Part shown: in pieces, positions 18,267 to 26,565 of the stretch
How the letters are laid out: each line of letters opens with the position of its first letter
Numbering within the stretch: position 1 is the stretch's first letter
NCBI RefSeq assembly: GCF_000802185.1
Contig: NZ_KN676113.1
Location: forward strand, 3,866,349 to 3,930,348
DNA length: 64,000 bases
From: Belnapia sp. F-4-1
Lineage (GTDB): Bacteria > Pseudomonadota > Alphaproteobacteria > Acetobacterales > Acetobacteraceae
Direction of reading: 5' to 3'
Notes under the pieces: generated by a model
Told to the model about the DNA's origin: nothing
The model's database searches: none
Seen by the model: the letters and a program-made list of their open reading frames with translations, nothing else
Position numbers and translations under genes: made by a program

Positions 18267-18948
18267 ACACCGCCTTCAGCGGCAGGTGGTCCGAGGCGCG
18301 ACGGGCGAGGGGCGTGTCATGCACCTCGACCGCCGCGACCAGGCCCGGCGGGTGGGCCATGATGCGGTCCAGAGAGCCGACCGGGTGAAAGGCGGGAAAG
18401 GTCGGCGCCCGGGGCGGCGTGCCGAAGAGCGGGGCGAGGACGCCGAGGACCGAATGGCCGGGATGCCATTCGTTGAGGTCGCCCATCAGCAGCGTCGGCA
18501 TCTCCGGCCCGGCGGCGATCGCCTCCAGCAGGGCACGGGCCTGGAGGCGGCGGCGCTCGGCGCCGAGGCTCAGATGGGTGGCGATGAGGCGGAAGGCGCC
18601 CCAGCCGGCCTCCAGCTCGGCCATCACCGCGCCGCGCGGCTCGAGCCCGCCGAGACGGAGGGCGACGGGCGCGCCGCGCAGCCGGACATGCGGGCGGGCG
18701 AGAACGACATTGCTGCGCCAGCCGGGATGGCCGGGATGCTCGGCGATGGGCAGCGGGTGCAGGTCGAGGCTGCGAGCGAGCAGCGGGAGGTCGAGCATCG
18801 GCGCGCCGCGGCGGAGGTAGTTCTGCGCCTCCTGCAGGGCGATCAGGTCCGGGGCGATCTCGGCGATGACGGCCTGGATGTGCCGGCGGCTGTCGCGGAA
18901 GCCGGCGGCGTCGCGGCCGCGATGGATGTTGTAGGTGGCGACGAGCAT
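18205..18948 (-). CDS. Endonuclease/exonuclease/phosphatase (EEP) family protein
   Basis: A 247-residue EEP-fold hydrolase. Motifs are VATYNIHRG, LIALQEAQ (metal Glu), THLSLG, MGDLNEW and the terminal SDHLPLKA with the catalytic His. Such enzymes cleave phosphodiesters in DNA, inositol lipids or sphingomyelin; no signal peptide is seen from ATG 18948. The start lies seven bases after the stop of the upstream membrane protein, so the two are one operon. The last ~20 residues, Pro/Ser/Ala-rich, lie in the antisense overlap with the hydrolase gene. Confidence 0.87.
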   Translation of the reverse strand: MLVATYNIHRGRDAAGFRDSRRHIQAVIAEIAPDLIALQEAQNYLRRGAPMLDLPLLARSLDLHPLPIAEHPGHPGWRSNVVLARPHVRLRGAPVALRLGGLEPRGAVMAELEAGWGAFRLIATHLSLGAERRRLQARALLEAIAAGPEMPTLLMGDLNEWHPGHSVLGVLAPLFGTPPRAPTFPAFHPVGSLDRIMAHPPGLVAAVEVHDTPLARRASDHLPLKAVFSPAASAPAPPSRRSSPAPR

Positions 18949-18955
18949 CCGGCGG

Positions 18956-19540
18956 CTATTCGGTCGGGCTCGAACGGCGGGTAGGGAGGCCGATGCGGGA
19001 GATGGCGGCGGCAAGGCCGGCACCTGCGGTGGTCAGCACCACATCGGTCCAGGTATCCGTCCAGTCGCCGCTGAGGCGGGTCAGCGCCTCGAAGACCTCC
19101 CAGAGGGAGCCGAGGGCGAGGCCGAAGAGCAGCGTCTCGCCGACGAGCCGCCAGGCGCCGTCGCGCGGGCCGCGCCATTGCCGGAGGGCGACGAAGACGG
19201 CGCCGGCGAGGATGCCGTTCAGCAGGTGGACGACCTCGTCATAGGGGTTGGCGCCGTAGAACCAGTTGAGGCCGAAGCCGGGGCTGACGAGGAGCGTCGC
19301 CAGGACCGGTGCCGCATCGAGGCTGCGGGGCAGGGCGCGAAGCGGGGCGGGCAGCACGGCCATGCGCTCGCGCGGTGGCAGGATGACGCCAAGGCAGCCG
19401 GCCAGCGCCACCAGCGTGCCGAGGGAGGCGGAGCGGCGGTCGATCAGCCAGAACCAGGCGGCGGTGGCGACCAGGGCGAGCAGGGAGGCCCAGGCGAACC
19501 AGGAGTGGCGGCGCCAATCCTCCCTCGTCAACAACGCCAC
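18956..19540 (-). CDS. Multi-pass membrane protein, unknown function
   Basis: A 194-residue inner-membrane protein with about five hydrophobic segments (SWFAWASLLALVATAAWFWL; LGTLVALAGCLGVI; LNGILAGAVFVAL; LLFGLALGSLWEVFEAL; VLTTAGAGLAAAI). The acidic motifs YDEVVHLLNG and LWEVFEALT resemble the DUF2238/YjdF family. GTG 19540, eight bases after GGGAGG, is preferred; GTG 19591 would add 17 residues but lacks a ribosome site. It sits between uup and the EEP gene with tight spacing. Function not known. Confidence 0.7.
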   Translation of the reverse strand: MALLTREDWRRHSWFAWASLLALVATAAWFWLIDRRSASLGTLVALAGCLGVILPPRERMAVLPAPLRALPRSLDAAPVLATLLVSPGFGLNWFYGANPYDEVVHLLNGILAGAVFVALRQWRGPRDGAWRLVGETLLFGLALGSLWEVFEALTRLSGDWTDTWTDVVLTTAGAGLAAAISRIGLPTRRSSPTE

Positions 19541-19594
19541 GCCGCCTGCCTCCCGCTCCGTTCCCGCTTGCAACGGCGGAGGCGCAGGCACGGT

Positions 19595-21412
19595 TCAGCC
19601 GGCCTCGATCTCCTCGCGCAGGAGTTCAAGCTCCAGCCATTCCTCCTCGGCGGCGGCGAGGTCCGCCTCCCTGGCGACGAGGGCGGCATTGAAGCGGTCA
19701 AAGCGGGCGCGATCGCGGCTGTAGAGGTCGGGAGCGGCGAGCGCCGTGCGGATCGTGGCGATCTCGCCCTGCAGCGCTTCCATGCGGGCGGGCAGCGCCT
19801 CCAGCGCGTGCTGCTGCTTGAAGCTCAGCTTGCGGCGGGCGGCCGCCGGCGGCGTGGGCGAGGGGGTGGCCTGGCGCGGCGGAGCCTTCGGCGCCGGGGC
19901 GGCGGCCTTCGCCTCCACACCGCGGCCCCGCTGGGCGAGCATGTCCGAATAGCCGCCGGCATATTCCTGCCAGCGGCCTTCGCCTTCCGAGACGACCACG
20001 CTGGTGCAGACGCGGTCGAGGAAGTCGCGGTCGTGGCTGACGACGAGGACGGTGCCGCCATAATCGGCCAGCAGCTCCTCCAGCAGGTCGAGCGTCTCGA
20101 GGTCGAGGTCGTTGGTCGGCTCGTCGAGCACGAGGAGGTTGGAGGGGCGGGCGAAGGCGCGGGCCAGCATCAGCCGCCCCCGCTCGCCGCCCGAGAGCAC
20201 GCCGACGGCGGTGCGGGCCTGGTCGGGGACGAAGAGGAAGTCCTTCATGTAGCCGACGACGTGGCGGGCCGCGCCGCCGACATGGACGATGTCCGACTTG
20301 TCGCCGGTCAGCGCCTCGGCGAGGCTGATCGCCGGGTCGAGGCTGTCGCGGCGCTGGTCGAGCGTCACCATCTCGATCCCCGTCCCGAGGCGGACGGTGC
20401 CGGAATCGGGGGCGAGGGCGCCGGTCATCAGGTTGAGCAGCGTGGTCTTGCCGGCGCCGTTCGGGCCGATGATGCCGATGCGGTCGCGGCGCAGCACGCG
20501 GGTCGAGAGGTCGCGGACGACGGGCGGGGCATCGCCGTAGGATTTGCTGACCTGGTCAAGCTGGATGACAAGGGTGCCGGAGCCATCGGCCTCGCTGGCG
20601 GCCATGCGGACGGTGCCGGTCGCGCGCAGGGCTTCGCGGCGGCGCTGGCGGAGGTCGGCCAGCTCGCCGACGCGGCGCATGTTGCGCTTGCGCCGGGCGG
20701 TGACGCCGTAGCGCATCCAGTGCTCCTCGCGCACGATCTGGCGGTCGAGCTTGTGGCGGGCGGCTTCCTCTTCCTCCAGCACCTGGTCGCGCCAGGACTC
20801 GAAGGCGCCGAAGCCCTGCTCCAGCCGGCGCGTCGTGCCGCGGTCGAGCCAAACCATGGCCCGCGACAGGGCGGTGAGGAAGCGGCGGTCGTGGCTGATC
20901 AGGACGAGGGCGCCGCGGAAGCTGCCGAGCTCCTTCTCCAGCCAGGCGATGACGGGCAGGTCGAGATGGTTGGTCGGCTCGTCGAGTAGCAGGATGTCGG
21001 GCGAGGGAGCCAGGGCACGGGCGAGGGCGCAGCGGCGGGCCTCGCCGCCGGACAGGCGGGCGGGGGCCTCCTCGCCGGTGAGGCCCAACTCGTTGAGGAG
21101 CCAGCGGGCACGGTAGGGGTCGTCATTCGGGCCGAGGCCGGCTTCGACATAGGCCAGCGCGCTCGGCGCGTCGCCGAAATCCGGCTCCTGCGGCAGGCTG
21201 CGGAGGGTGGCGCCGGGCTGCAGGAAGCGGGTGCCGCGCTCCGGCTCCAGCGTGCCGGCGGCGATGCGGAGCAGGGTGGACTTGCCGGAGCCGTTGCGGC
21301 CGACCAGGGCCAGCCGCTCGCCCGGCTCGACCGAAAGGGTCGCGCCGGCGAGCAGGGGCGTCGTGCCCATCGCGTAGTGGATGTCCTGGAGCAGCAGAAG
21401 GGGCGGTGCCAT
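19595..21412 (-). CDS. uup: ABC-F family ATPase, Uup type
   Basis: A 605-residue soluble ABC-F protein with two nucleotide-binding domains and no membrane part. The first domain has GRNGSGKS, LSGGEARR and LLLDEPTNHLDLP; the second has GPNGAGKT, LSGGERGR and LVLDEPTNDLDLE. The linker is EEEEAARHKLDRQIVREEHW. The C-terminal extension (KLSFKQQHALEALPARMEAL) is the coiled coil of Uup, which binds DNA and influences transposon excision and ribosome function. ATG 21412. Likely first gene of the three-gene leftward operon. Confidence 0.92.
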   Translation of the reverse strand: MAPPLLLLQDIHYAMGTTPLLAGATLSVEPGERLALVGRNGSGKSTLLRIAAGTLEPERGTRFLQPGATLRSLPQEPDFGDAPSALAYVEAGLGPNDDPYRARWLLNELGLTGEEAPARLSGGEARRCALARALAPSPDILLLDEPTNHLDLPVIAWLEKELGSFRGALVLISHDRRFLTALSRAMVWLDRGTTRRLEQGFGAFESWRDQVLEEEEAARHKLDRQIVREEHWMRYGVTARRKRNMRRVGELADLRQRRREALRATGTVRMAASEADGSGTLVIQLDQVSKSYGDAPPVVRDLSTRVLRRDRIGIIGPNGAGKTTLLNLMTGALAPDSGTVRLGTGIEMVTLDQRRDSLDPAISLAEALTGDKSDIVHVGGAARHVVGYMKDFLFVPDQARTAVGVLSGGERGRLMLARAFARPSNLLVLDEPTNDLDLETLDLLEELLADYGGTVLVVSHDRDFLDRVCTSVVVSEGEGRWQEYAGGYSDMLAQRGRGVEAKAAAPAPKAPPRQATPSPTPPAAARRKLSFKQQHALEALPARMEALQGEIATIRTALAAPDLYSRDRARFDRFNAALVAREADLAAAEEEWLELELLREEIEAG

Positions 21413-21456
21413 GGCGGGGCTGTTGGCGCCTCGCCGGCCGCGGCGTCAAGCGTGGA

Positions 21457-21741
21457 TCAGCGGCGGCGGCGCTTGCCGGACCCGGGCTCCGCCTCGATCA
21501 CCGGCGGGCGGGGGGCGGCGGCCCATAGGCGGCGGTAGATGTCGAGCGGCAGCAGGACGAAGCTCTCCGTGCCGTTGCGGGTCAGGACGACCGGGCCGCG
21601 GACCGCCTGGTCGACAAGGCTCGGAAGCTGGGCCTCGACCGGGGCAAGGTCCATGCGCGGCAACCCCTCAAGCCCCGGTGCGGGTTCGCCCTCGAAGCCC
21701 GTCTCGATCGGCAGGTCGCGGTCATCCAGCCATCCGGCCAT
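21457..21741 (-). CDS. Phd/YefM-like antitoxin domain protein without a partner toxin
   Basis: A 94-residue protein. Residues ~34-72 (EAQLPSLVDQAVRGPVVLTR, then NGTESFVLLPLDIYRRLW) have the Phd/YefM pattern: a helix, a strand VVLTRNGTESFVLLP, then the Y-x-x-L helix. The tail is basic (GSGKRRRR). ATG 21741. The next genes are uup (45 bases downstream) and the divergent TPS operon; no RelE, ParE, Doc or PIN toxin is adjacent. It could be an orphan antitoxin or a DNA-binding regulator of the neighbouring promoter. The fold call rests on pattern only. Confidence 0.6.
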   Translation of the reverse strand: MAGWLDDRDLPIETGFEGEPAPGLEGLPRMDLAPVEAQLPSLVDQAVRGPVVLTRNGTESFVLLPLDIYRRLWAAAPRPPVIEAEPGSGKRRRR

Positions 21742-21910
21742 GGGGTGGAGTGGTCCTTGTTGGAAGCGATGCCAGGATGCACGGGCCGGAGCCTGGGCGG
21801 CCAGGGGAATAATCGGGCTGCTCCGGCCTGCGAGCGCACCGGGTGAGCCTGTCGAAAAAATGAGGAGGTTTCTCGGAGACGCTGGCCTACGGTTGAATAT
21901 TTCGCACGTA

Positions 21911-21940
21911 GTGACGCCTGTATCTTATCACTTTTATAAG
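21911..21940 (+). promoter_or_regulatory. Candidate sigma-70-type promoter of the TPS operon with overlapping palindrome
   Basis: GTGACG (21911-21916) and TATAAG (21935-21940) are separated by 18 bases inside the most AT-rich stretch of this neighbourhood. A palindrome CTTAT (21924-21928)/ATAAG (21936-21940) overlaps the -10 box and could be an operator. Transcription would begin near 21947, downstream of ATG 21943, which favours ATG 21985 as the TpsB start. Confidence 0.5.
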
Positions 21941-21984
21941 AGATGGTTAAACTGTCCGCGATCAGCGATGGGGAAGCGCTGTCG

Positions 21985-23730
21985 ATGGGTGCGTTGCGGA
22001 TAGCGCTTGGGGCAGCGGCCGTCCTGCTGGTGGCCGGGGAGGCGCTCGCCCAGGGAGCAGCCCCGCCGCGCATCCCCCTGGAGCCCGCGCTGCGGAACCC
22101 GGTGGAGCTGAATGCGCCGGCGCCCCCGGTGCGGCTGGCGCCGAACATCGAGGGCCCGCCGGTGCAGGCGCAAACCGGGCCGGGCGCCGCGGCCGAGGTG
22201 CCGATCGGCGCCGTGACCATCAGGGGCGCCGAGGCGCTGACCCCGGCCGAGCTGGCGCCGGCCATCGCCGGACTCGCCGACGCCACCATCCCGCTGGCGC
22301 AGGTGGAGGAGGCGCGGCTGGCGATCCTCCGCGCCTATCGGGATGCGGGCTATCCCTTCGCCACCATCAATGCCGGCCTCACCCGGCGCGGCGGCGTCGC
22401 CGACCTGGAATTCGCCGTGACTGAGGGCTTCATCGCCGAGGTGAAGCTGGAGGGCGATATCGGCCCGGCGGGGACGCAGGTGCTGCGCTTCCTCAACCGG
22501 CTCCTCGGCCAGCGGCCGGTGACGGCGGCGGCGATCGAGCGGGCGCTGTTGCTGGCGCAGGACATCCCCGGCGTCACCCTGCGCGGCACGCTCAGGCCGC
22601 TGCCGACCGAGGCGGGGGCCTTGCAACTCGTCGCCCAGGTCGAGCGCAAGTGGTACAGCGGCTATGTCAATGTCGACAACCGCGGCTACAGGCTGGTCGG
22701 GCCCGGGCAGGGGCTCGCGGTCGGCGGGCTGAACTCTTTCACCGAGTATGGCGAGCGGACGGAGTTCTCGCTCTTCGGCGCGCAGGACAGCACGCAGTGG
22801 TTCGCCCAAGGCTCCGTCGAGGCCTTCGTCGGCGGCTCGGGGCTGCGGGTCAGGCTCTATGCCGGCACCGGGCAGACGAGGCCCTCGGGAAGCCTCCGCG
22901 CCATCGGCTATCACGGCGAAACGCAGGTGGGCGGCATCTCGGCCAATTACCCGCTCATCCGCAGCCGCCCGGCCAATCTCTATGCCGTCACCAGCTTCGA
23001 CATCTTCGACGGCGTGGTCGAGACCGGCACCAGCGGCCGCAGCCGGGCGAGCCGGGATGCCATCCGCAGCTGGCGTGGCGGGCTCGACGGGCAGCTGTTG
23101 GACCGCTGGATCCGCTTCCTGCCGGCGGCGACCAATCTCGGCAGCGTCCGCCTGAGCCAGGGCATCACCGCGCTCGGGGCGACGCGGAACGGCTCCCCGC
23201 TGTCGGGGCGGAGCGGGGCGGAGGATTTCGGCTTCACCAAGATCAGCGGCGAGGTGCAGCGCACCCAGCCGCTCTGGTCGCCGGGCGAAGGGCAGATGTT
23301 CAACATCCAGGCGCTCTTCGTCGGGCAGTGGAGCGGCGACATCCTGCCGCAGGCGGAGAAATTCTATCTCGGCGGCAACCGGCTCGGGCGCGGCTACTAT
23401 TCCGGCCAGGTGACCGGCGACCGGGCCTGGGGGCTGGCGCTCGAGGCGCAGTACGACCTCGCCTTCGACCTGCCGAACAGCGAGTTCGGGCCGGGGCGGG
23501 TGGCGGCGCAGCTCTACGCCTTCCGCGATATGGGCCGCACTGCCGAGAACCGGCCGAACGATGCGAATCGGCGCCTCTCCTCCTGGGGCGGCGGCGTGCG
23601 CACGGTGATCAACGACACGGTGCAGTTCGACCTCGAAGGCGCCTACCGCGTCGTCAGGCGCCCGGACGGCGCGGCGGCGGATGCCCTGCGCGAGACGGCG
23701 GTGCTGTTCCGCACGCTGGTGAAGTTCTGA
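21985..23730 (+). CDS. Two-partner secretion outer-membrane transporter (TpsB; ShlB/FhaC/HecB family)
   Basis: A 581-residue Omp85-superfamily transporter. ATG 21985, behind GGGGAAG, yields a standard signal peptide (MGALRIALGAAAVLLVAGEALA); ATG 21943 would prepend 14 acidic residues and probably precedes the transcription start. POTRA domains follow (VTIRGAEALTPAELAPAI; AEVKLEGDIGPAGTQVLRFL), then a beta-barrel of about 350 residues. It includes the conserved LGGNRLGRGYYSGQVTGDRA near the lumenal helix/loop motif and ends in Phe (TLVKF), typical of BAM-assembled barrels. It would export the giant TpsA encoded 54 bases downstream. Confidence 0.92.
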   Translation: MGALRIALGAAAVLLVAGEALAQGAAPPRIPLEPALRNPVELNAPAPPVRLAPNIEGPPVQAQTGPGAAAEVPIGAVTIRGAEALTPAELAPAIAGLADATIPLAQVEEARLAILRAYRDAGYPFATINAGLTRRGGVADLEFAVTEGFIAEVKLEGDIGPAGTQVLRFLNRLLGQRPVTAAAIERALLLAQDIPGVTLRGTLRPLPTEAGALQLVAQVERKWYSGYVNVDNRGYRLVGPGQGLAVGGLNSFTEYGERTEFSLFGAQDSTQWFAQGSVEAFVGGSGLRVRLYAGTGQTRPSGSLRAIGYHGETQVGGISANYPLIRSRPANLYAVTSFDIFDGVVETGTSGRSRASRDAIRSWRGGLDGQLLDRWIRFLPAATNLGSVRLSQGITALGATRNGSPLSGRSGAEDFGFTKISGEVQRTQPLWSPGEGQMFNIQALFVGQWSGDILPQAEKFYLGGNRLGRGYYSGQVTGDRAWGLALEAQYDLAFDLPNSEFGPGRVAAQLYAFRDMGRTAENRPNDANRRLSSWGGGVRTVINDTVQFDLEGAYRVVRRPDGAAADALRETAVLFRTLVKF

Positions 23731-23784
23731 GTTCCAAGACGTGGGCTGCTCCGGCCGGCGGCCGGGTTTTGGGAGATTGGGCCG

Positions 23785-26565
23785 ATGGCCGCTTCTGCAT
23801 GGACCTGCCCCGTGATGCTGCGGGCCTGGCTGCTCGGGACGACGGCGCTGCTGCCGGCGGCAACGGCTGCGCTGGGGCAAGCTGTCGCGCCCAATGCCTT
23901 GCCGACCGGTTGGCAGGTCGTGGCGGGGCAGGCGGCGATTGCGCAATCCGGCACGGCCATGCAGGTGCGCCAGGGCAGCGACCGGGCGGCGGTCAATTGG
24001 CAGAGCTTCAACATCGGTGCCAATGCGAGCGTCAACTTCCAGCAGCCGGGCGCCACCCCCTGGACGCTGAACCGCGTCACCGGGCCCGATCCCTCCGTCA
24101 TTGCCGGGCGGATGACGGCGAATGGCGGCGTCGCCATCGTCAACCAGTCGGGGATGGTCTTCGCGCAGGGTGCGCAGGTGAATGTCGGCAGCCTGATCGC
24201 CAGCGCGGCCAATGTCACCAACGAGAATTTCATGGCCGGGCGGATGGTGTTCGATGGCGCGCCGCGGCCCGGCGCCAGGGTCGAGAACCATGGCAGCATC
24301 ACCGTCGCCGACCGGGGCCTCGCCGCACTGGTCGGGCCGCGGGTCGGCAATACGGGGACGATCCGCGCGCGGCTCGGGCGCGTGGCGCTGGCCGGGGCGG
24401 AAACCTACAGCCTCGACCTCGCAGGCGACGGGCTGCTCTCGATCGACGTGACGCAGGCGGTGCGGACGGCGCCGGGCGGGGCGACGGCGCTCGTCACCAA
24501 TAGCGGCGTCGTCGAGGCGCAGGGTGGCGCGGTGCTGATCACCGCCCATGCGGCCTCCGGCCTGGTCGAGGACCTGGTGCGCAACACCGGCCGGATCAGC
24601 GCCGATACCGCGGCCGGACGTGCCGGGCAGGTGGCGCTGCGGGCCGAGGACGGCGGCGTCAGGGTCGAGGGGCGGGTATCGGCGCGGGGTGGGGCCGGGG
24701 AGCATGGCGGGCGGGTCGAGCTGCGCGGCAGCAGCGCCACCACGATCGGCGCCACGGCACGCGTCAGCGCCTCCGGTGGGGCAGGCGGCGGCACGGTTCT
24801 GGTCGGCACCAGCGGCATCGGGCGCAGCGAGGCGATGAGCGCGCGCACCGCCGTCGAGGCGGGGGCGCGGCTGCGTGCCGATGCCCGTCAGCAGGGGCAA
24901 GGCGGCACCATCGCCGTCAACTCCGCCAGCGAGACGGTGGCGCGCGGCCGCTACTCCGTCCGGGGCGGTGCGCAGGGCGGCAATGGCGGGTTGGTCGAAC
25001 TGTCGGGGCAGAGGGCGCTCACCATCGCGGCGCAAGTGGATGCGGCGGCACCAAGGGGGCGGCGCGGCATGTTGCTGCTCGACCCGACCAGCATCCAGGT
25101 CGTCGCCGATGCCGATGCGCCGGCCGATCCCGACGCGCCGGTCAACAGCGTCGTGGCGACCACCGCGCCCGATGGCACGATCAAGGTCCGCGCCTCCGAC
25201 CTCGACAAGGCCGCGGCATCGGTGACGTTGCAGGCCGGCCAGGACATCACCATCAGCACGGCGGTCAATCTCGCCGGCAACACGCTCAACCTTTGGGTCG
25301 GCGGCGCCGTCACGCAGGCCGATGACGCCATCATCACGGCGGCCACGCTCGTCATTCGCGGTGCCGATGGCTCGGGCCGGGCAGGCAGCGCCGTGCTGCG
25401 AGCCAACAACCAGGTCGGCACGCTGGATGCGAAGGTCGGCGGTACGCTGGACTTCAGCAATGGCGCTAACGCCCTGACCATCCGGGAGGCGGTAGGCGGC
25501 ACGGTGACGCTGGCGACAGGCGGCAACCTGACGCTGCACGGTGCGCTGAGCGGGACGGCGGTCGCGCTGCATGCCGGCGGGGCGATCACGCAGACGTCCG
25601 GCGCGGTGACGGCGGCGACGCTGACGGTGCGCGGTGCGGCGGGCGGGGCGAGCCGCGCTGCAAGCGTTTCGCTCGAGCAGGCGAATGCGGTCGGCACCCT
25701 GGATGCGCGGGCGGTGAGCGAGCTGCTGTTCAGCAACGGCACCAACGCCCTTGCCGTGGCGCAGGCGGCGGCAAGCAACGTGAGGGTGACGACAGGCGGG
25801 GCGCTGGAGCTGCAGGGCGCTGTTGGCCAGGTCGGGGGCAGGGTCGCACTCCATGCCGATGGCGCCATCACCCAGACGGCCGATGGCATCGTGACCGCGG
25901 GGGTGCTGACCCTTCGTGGCGGCGACGGGAACGGCGCCGCGGGCGCCATCACCCTCGACCGGGGCAATGCCGTCGGCGTGCTCGATGCATTGTCCGCCGG
26001 TGACATCGTCGTAAGGACTACCGGCGCGGCGCTCACCATCGATCAGGCGCGGCGAACCGGCAGCGGCGGGGCCGTGCAGGTGGTCAGCGATGGCGACATG
26101 ACCCTGAAAGGGGCTGTCGGCGGCCTGGCTGCCGCGGTGCATGTCGTCGCTACGAATGGTGGCGTCCTGCAGGCCGGTGGCGCGGTGACGGCGGCAAGCC
26201 TCGTGGCGACGGCGGGCGCCGGGGCGATTTCCCTCGATCGCGCGGACAACCGCATTGCCGGGGTAACGGCGAGCGCGGGCGGGGGCGGCCAGGGCGTCGC
26301 CATCCGCTCGGACAGGGCGATGAATGTCCTCGCTGGCGGCATTACGGCCGGCAAGGGCTCGACCATCGCGCTGACCGGGCCGGCGCTCACCATCGCCAAC
26401 GGGCTCGGCTTCGGGGGGTGGATGCGGCGAACCGGATCCTCCTCGCCACGGATGCGCTCGGTGCGGCCGCCGCCATCGATGCCGGTGCCATGGGCCAGGT
26501 GCGCATCGCCTCGCTCACCAGTGGGATCGATATCGGCAGCCCGGGCGCGGGTGCATTGCTGCTGA
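23785..26565 (+). CDS. Giant TPS exoprotein (TpsA, filamentous-haemagglutinin-like), N-terminal part before a frameshift
   Basis: This 926-codon frame holds the signal peptide (about residues 1-32, WLLGTTALLPAATAALG) and the TPS secretion domain, with NWQSFNIG (71-78), VNFQQPG, GGVAIVNQSGMVFAQGAQVN and VGSLIAS. These mark FhaB/HpmA/HMW-type exoproteins. A beta-helical repeat region follows, including four ~93-residue modules. At G6 (26413-26418) the frame departs from repeat-like sequence; the last ~49 residues (WMRRTGSSSPRMRS...) are Arg/Ser/Pro-rich nonsense. The natural continuation is in the next frame from 26418. One more G would join the two into a protein of about 3,120 residues. Confidence 0.85.
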   Translation: MAASAWTCPVMLRAWLLGTTALLPAATAALGQAVAPNALPTGWQVVAGQAAIAQSGTAMQVRQGSDRAAVNWQSFNIGANASVNFQQPGATPWTLNRVTGPDPSVIAGRMTANGGVAIVNQSGMVFAQGAQVNVGSLIASAANVTNENFMAGRMVFDGAPRPGARVENHGSITVADRGLAALVGPRVGNTGTIRARLGRVALAGAETYSLDLAGDGLLSIDVTQAVRTAPGGATALVTNSGVVEAQGGAVLITAHAASGLVEDLVRNTGRISADTAAGRAGQVALRAEDGGVRVEGRVSARGGAGEHGGRVELRGSSATTIGATARVSASGGAGGGTVLVGTSGIGRSEAMSARTAVEAGARLRADARQQGQGGTIAVNSASETVARGRYSVRGGAQGGNGGLVELSGQRALTIAAQVDAAAPRGRRGMLLLDPTSIQVVADADAPADPDAPVNSVVATTAPDGTIKVRASDLDKAAASVTLQAGQDITISTAVNLAGNTLNLWVGGAVTQADDAIITAATLVIRGADGSGRAGSAVLRANNQVGTLDAKVGGTLDFSNGANALTIREAVGGTVTLATGGNLTLHGALSGTAVALHAGGAITQTSGAVTAATLTVRGAAGGASRAASVSLEQANAVGTLDARAVSELLFSNGTNALAVAQAAASNVRVTTGGALELQGAVGQVGGRVALHADGAITQTADGIVTAGVLTLRGGDGNGAAGAITLDRGNAVGVLDALSAGDIVVRTTGAALTIDQARRTGSGGAVQVVSDGDMTLKGAVGGLAAAVHVVATNGGVLQAGGAVTAASLVATAGAGAISLDRADNRIAGVTASAGGGGQGVAIRSDRAMNVLAGGITAGKGSTIALTGPALTIANGLGFGGWMRRTGSSSPRMRSVRPPPSMPVPWARCASPRSPVGSISAARARVHCC
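25297..26148 (+). repeat. Three tandem ~93-residue coding repeats in TpsA
   Basis: Three in-frame modules of 92, 94 and 98 codons begin at 25297, 25573 and 25855. Each opens with GGA(I/V)TQ, then (A/G)xLxxRG, xAVGTLDA or similar, a central strand, and LxGAVG/LSGTAVALH-type ends. A fourth, more degenerate module starts at 26149 and runs into the frameshift site. They are diverged at DNA level, so this is a structural protein repeat rather than a recent expansion. Confidence 0.7.

Noticed and set aside
21943..21984. ATG 21943 as the TpsB start
   Set aside because: It precedes the likely transcription start and adds 14 residues ahead of the signal peptide; the ribosome site is weaker than at 21985.
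26412..26418. Programmed -1 ribosomal frameshift as the main explanation for the TpsA break
   Set aside because: The slip site is C-GGG-GGG rather than a full X-XXY-YYZ heptamer, and no clear downstream pseudoknot was identified. A missing G or tract-length switching is simpler.
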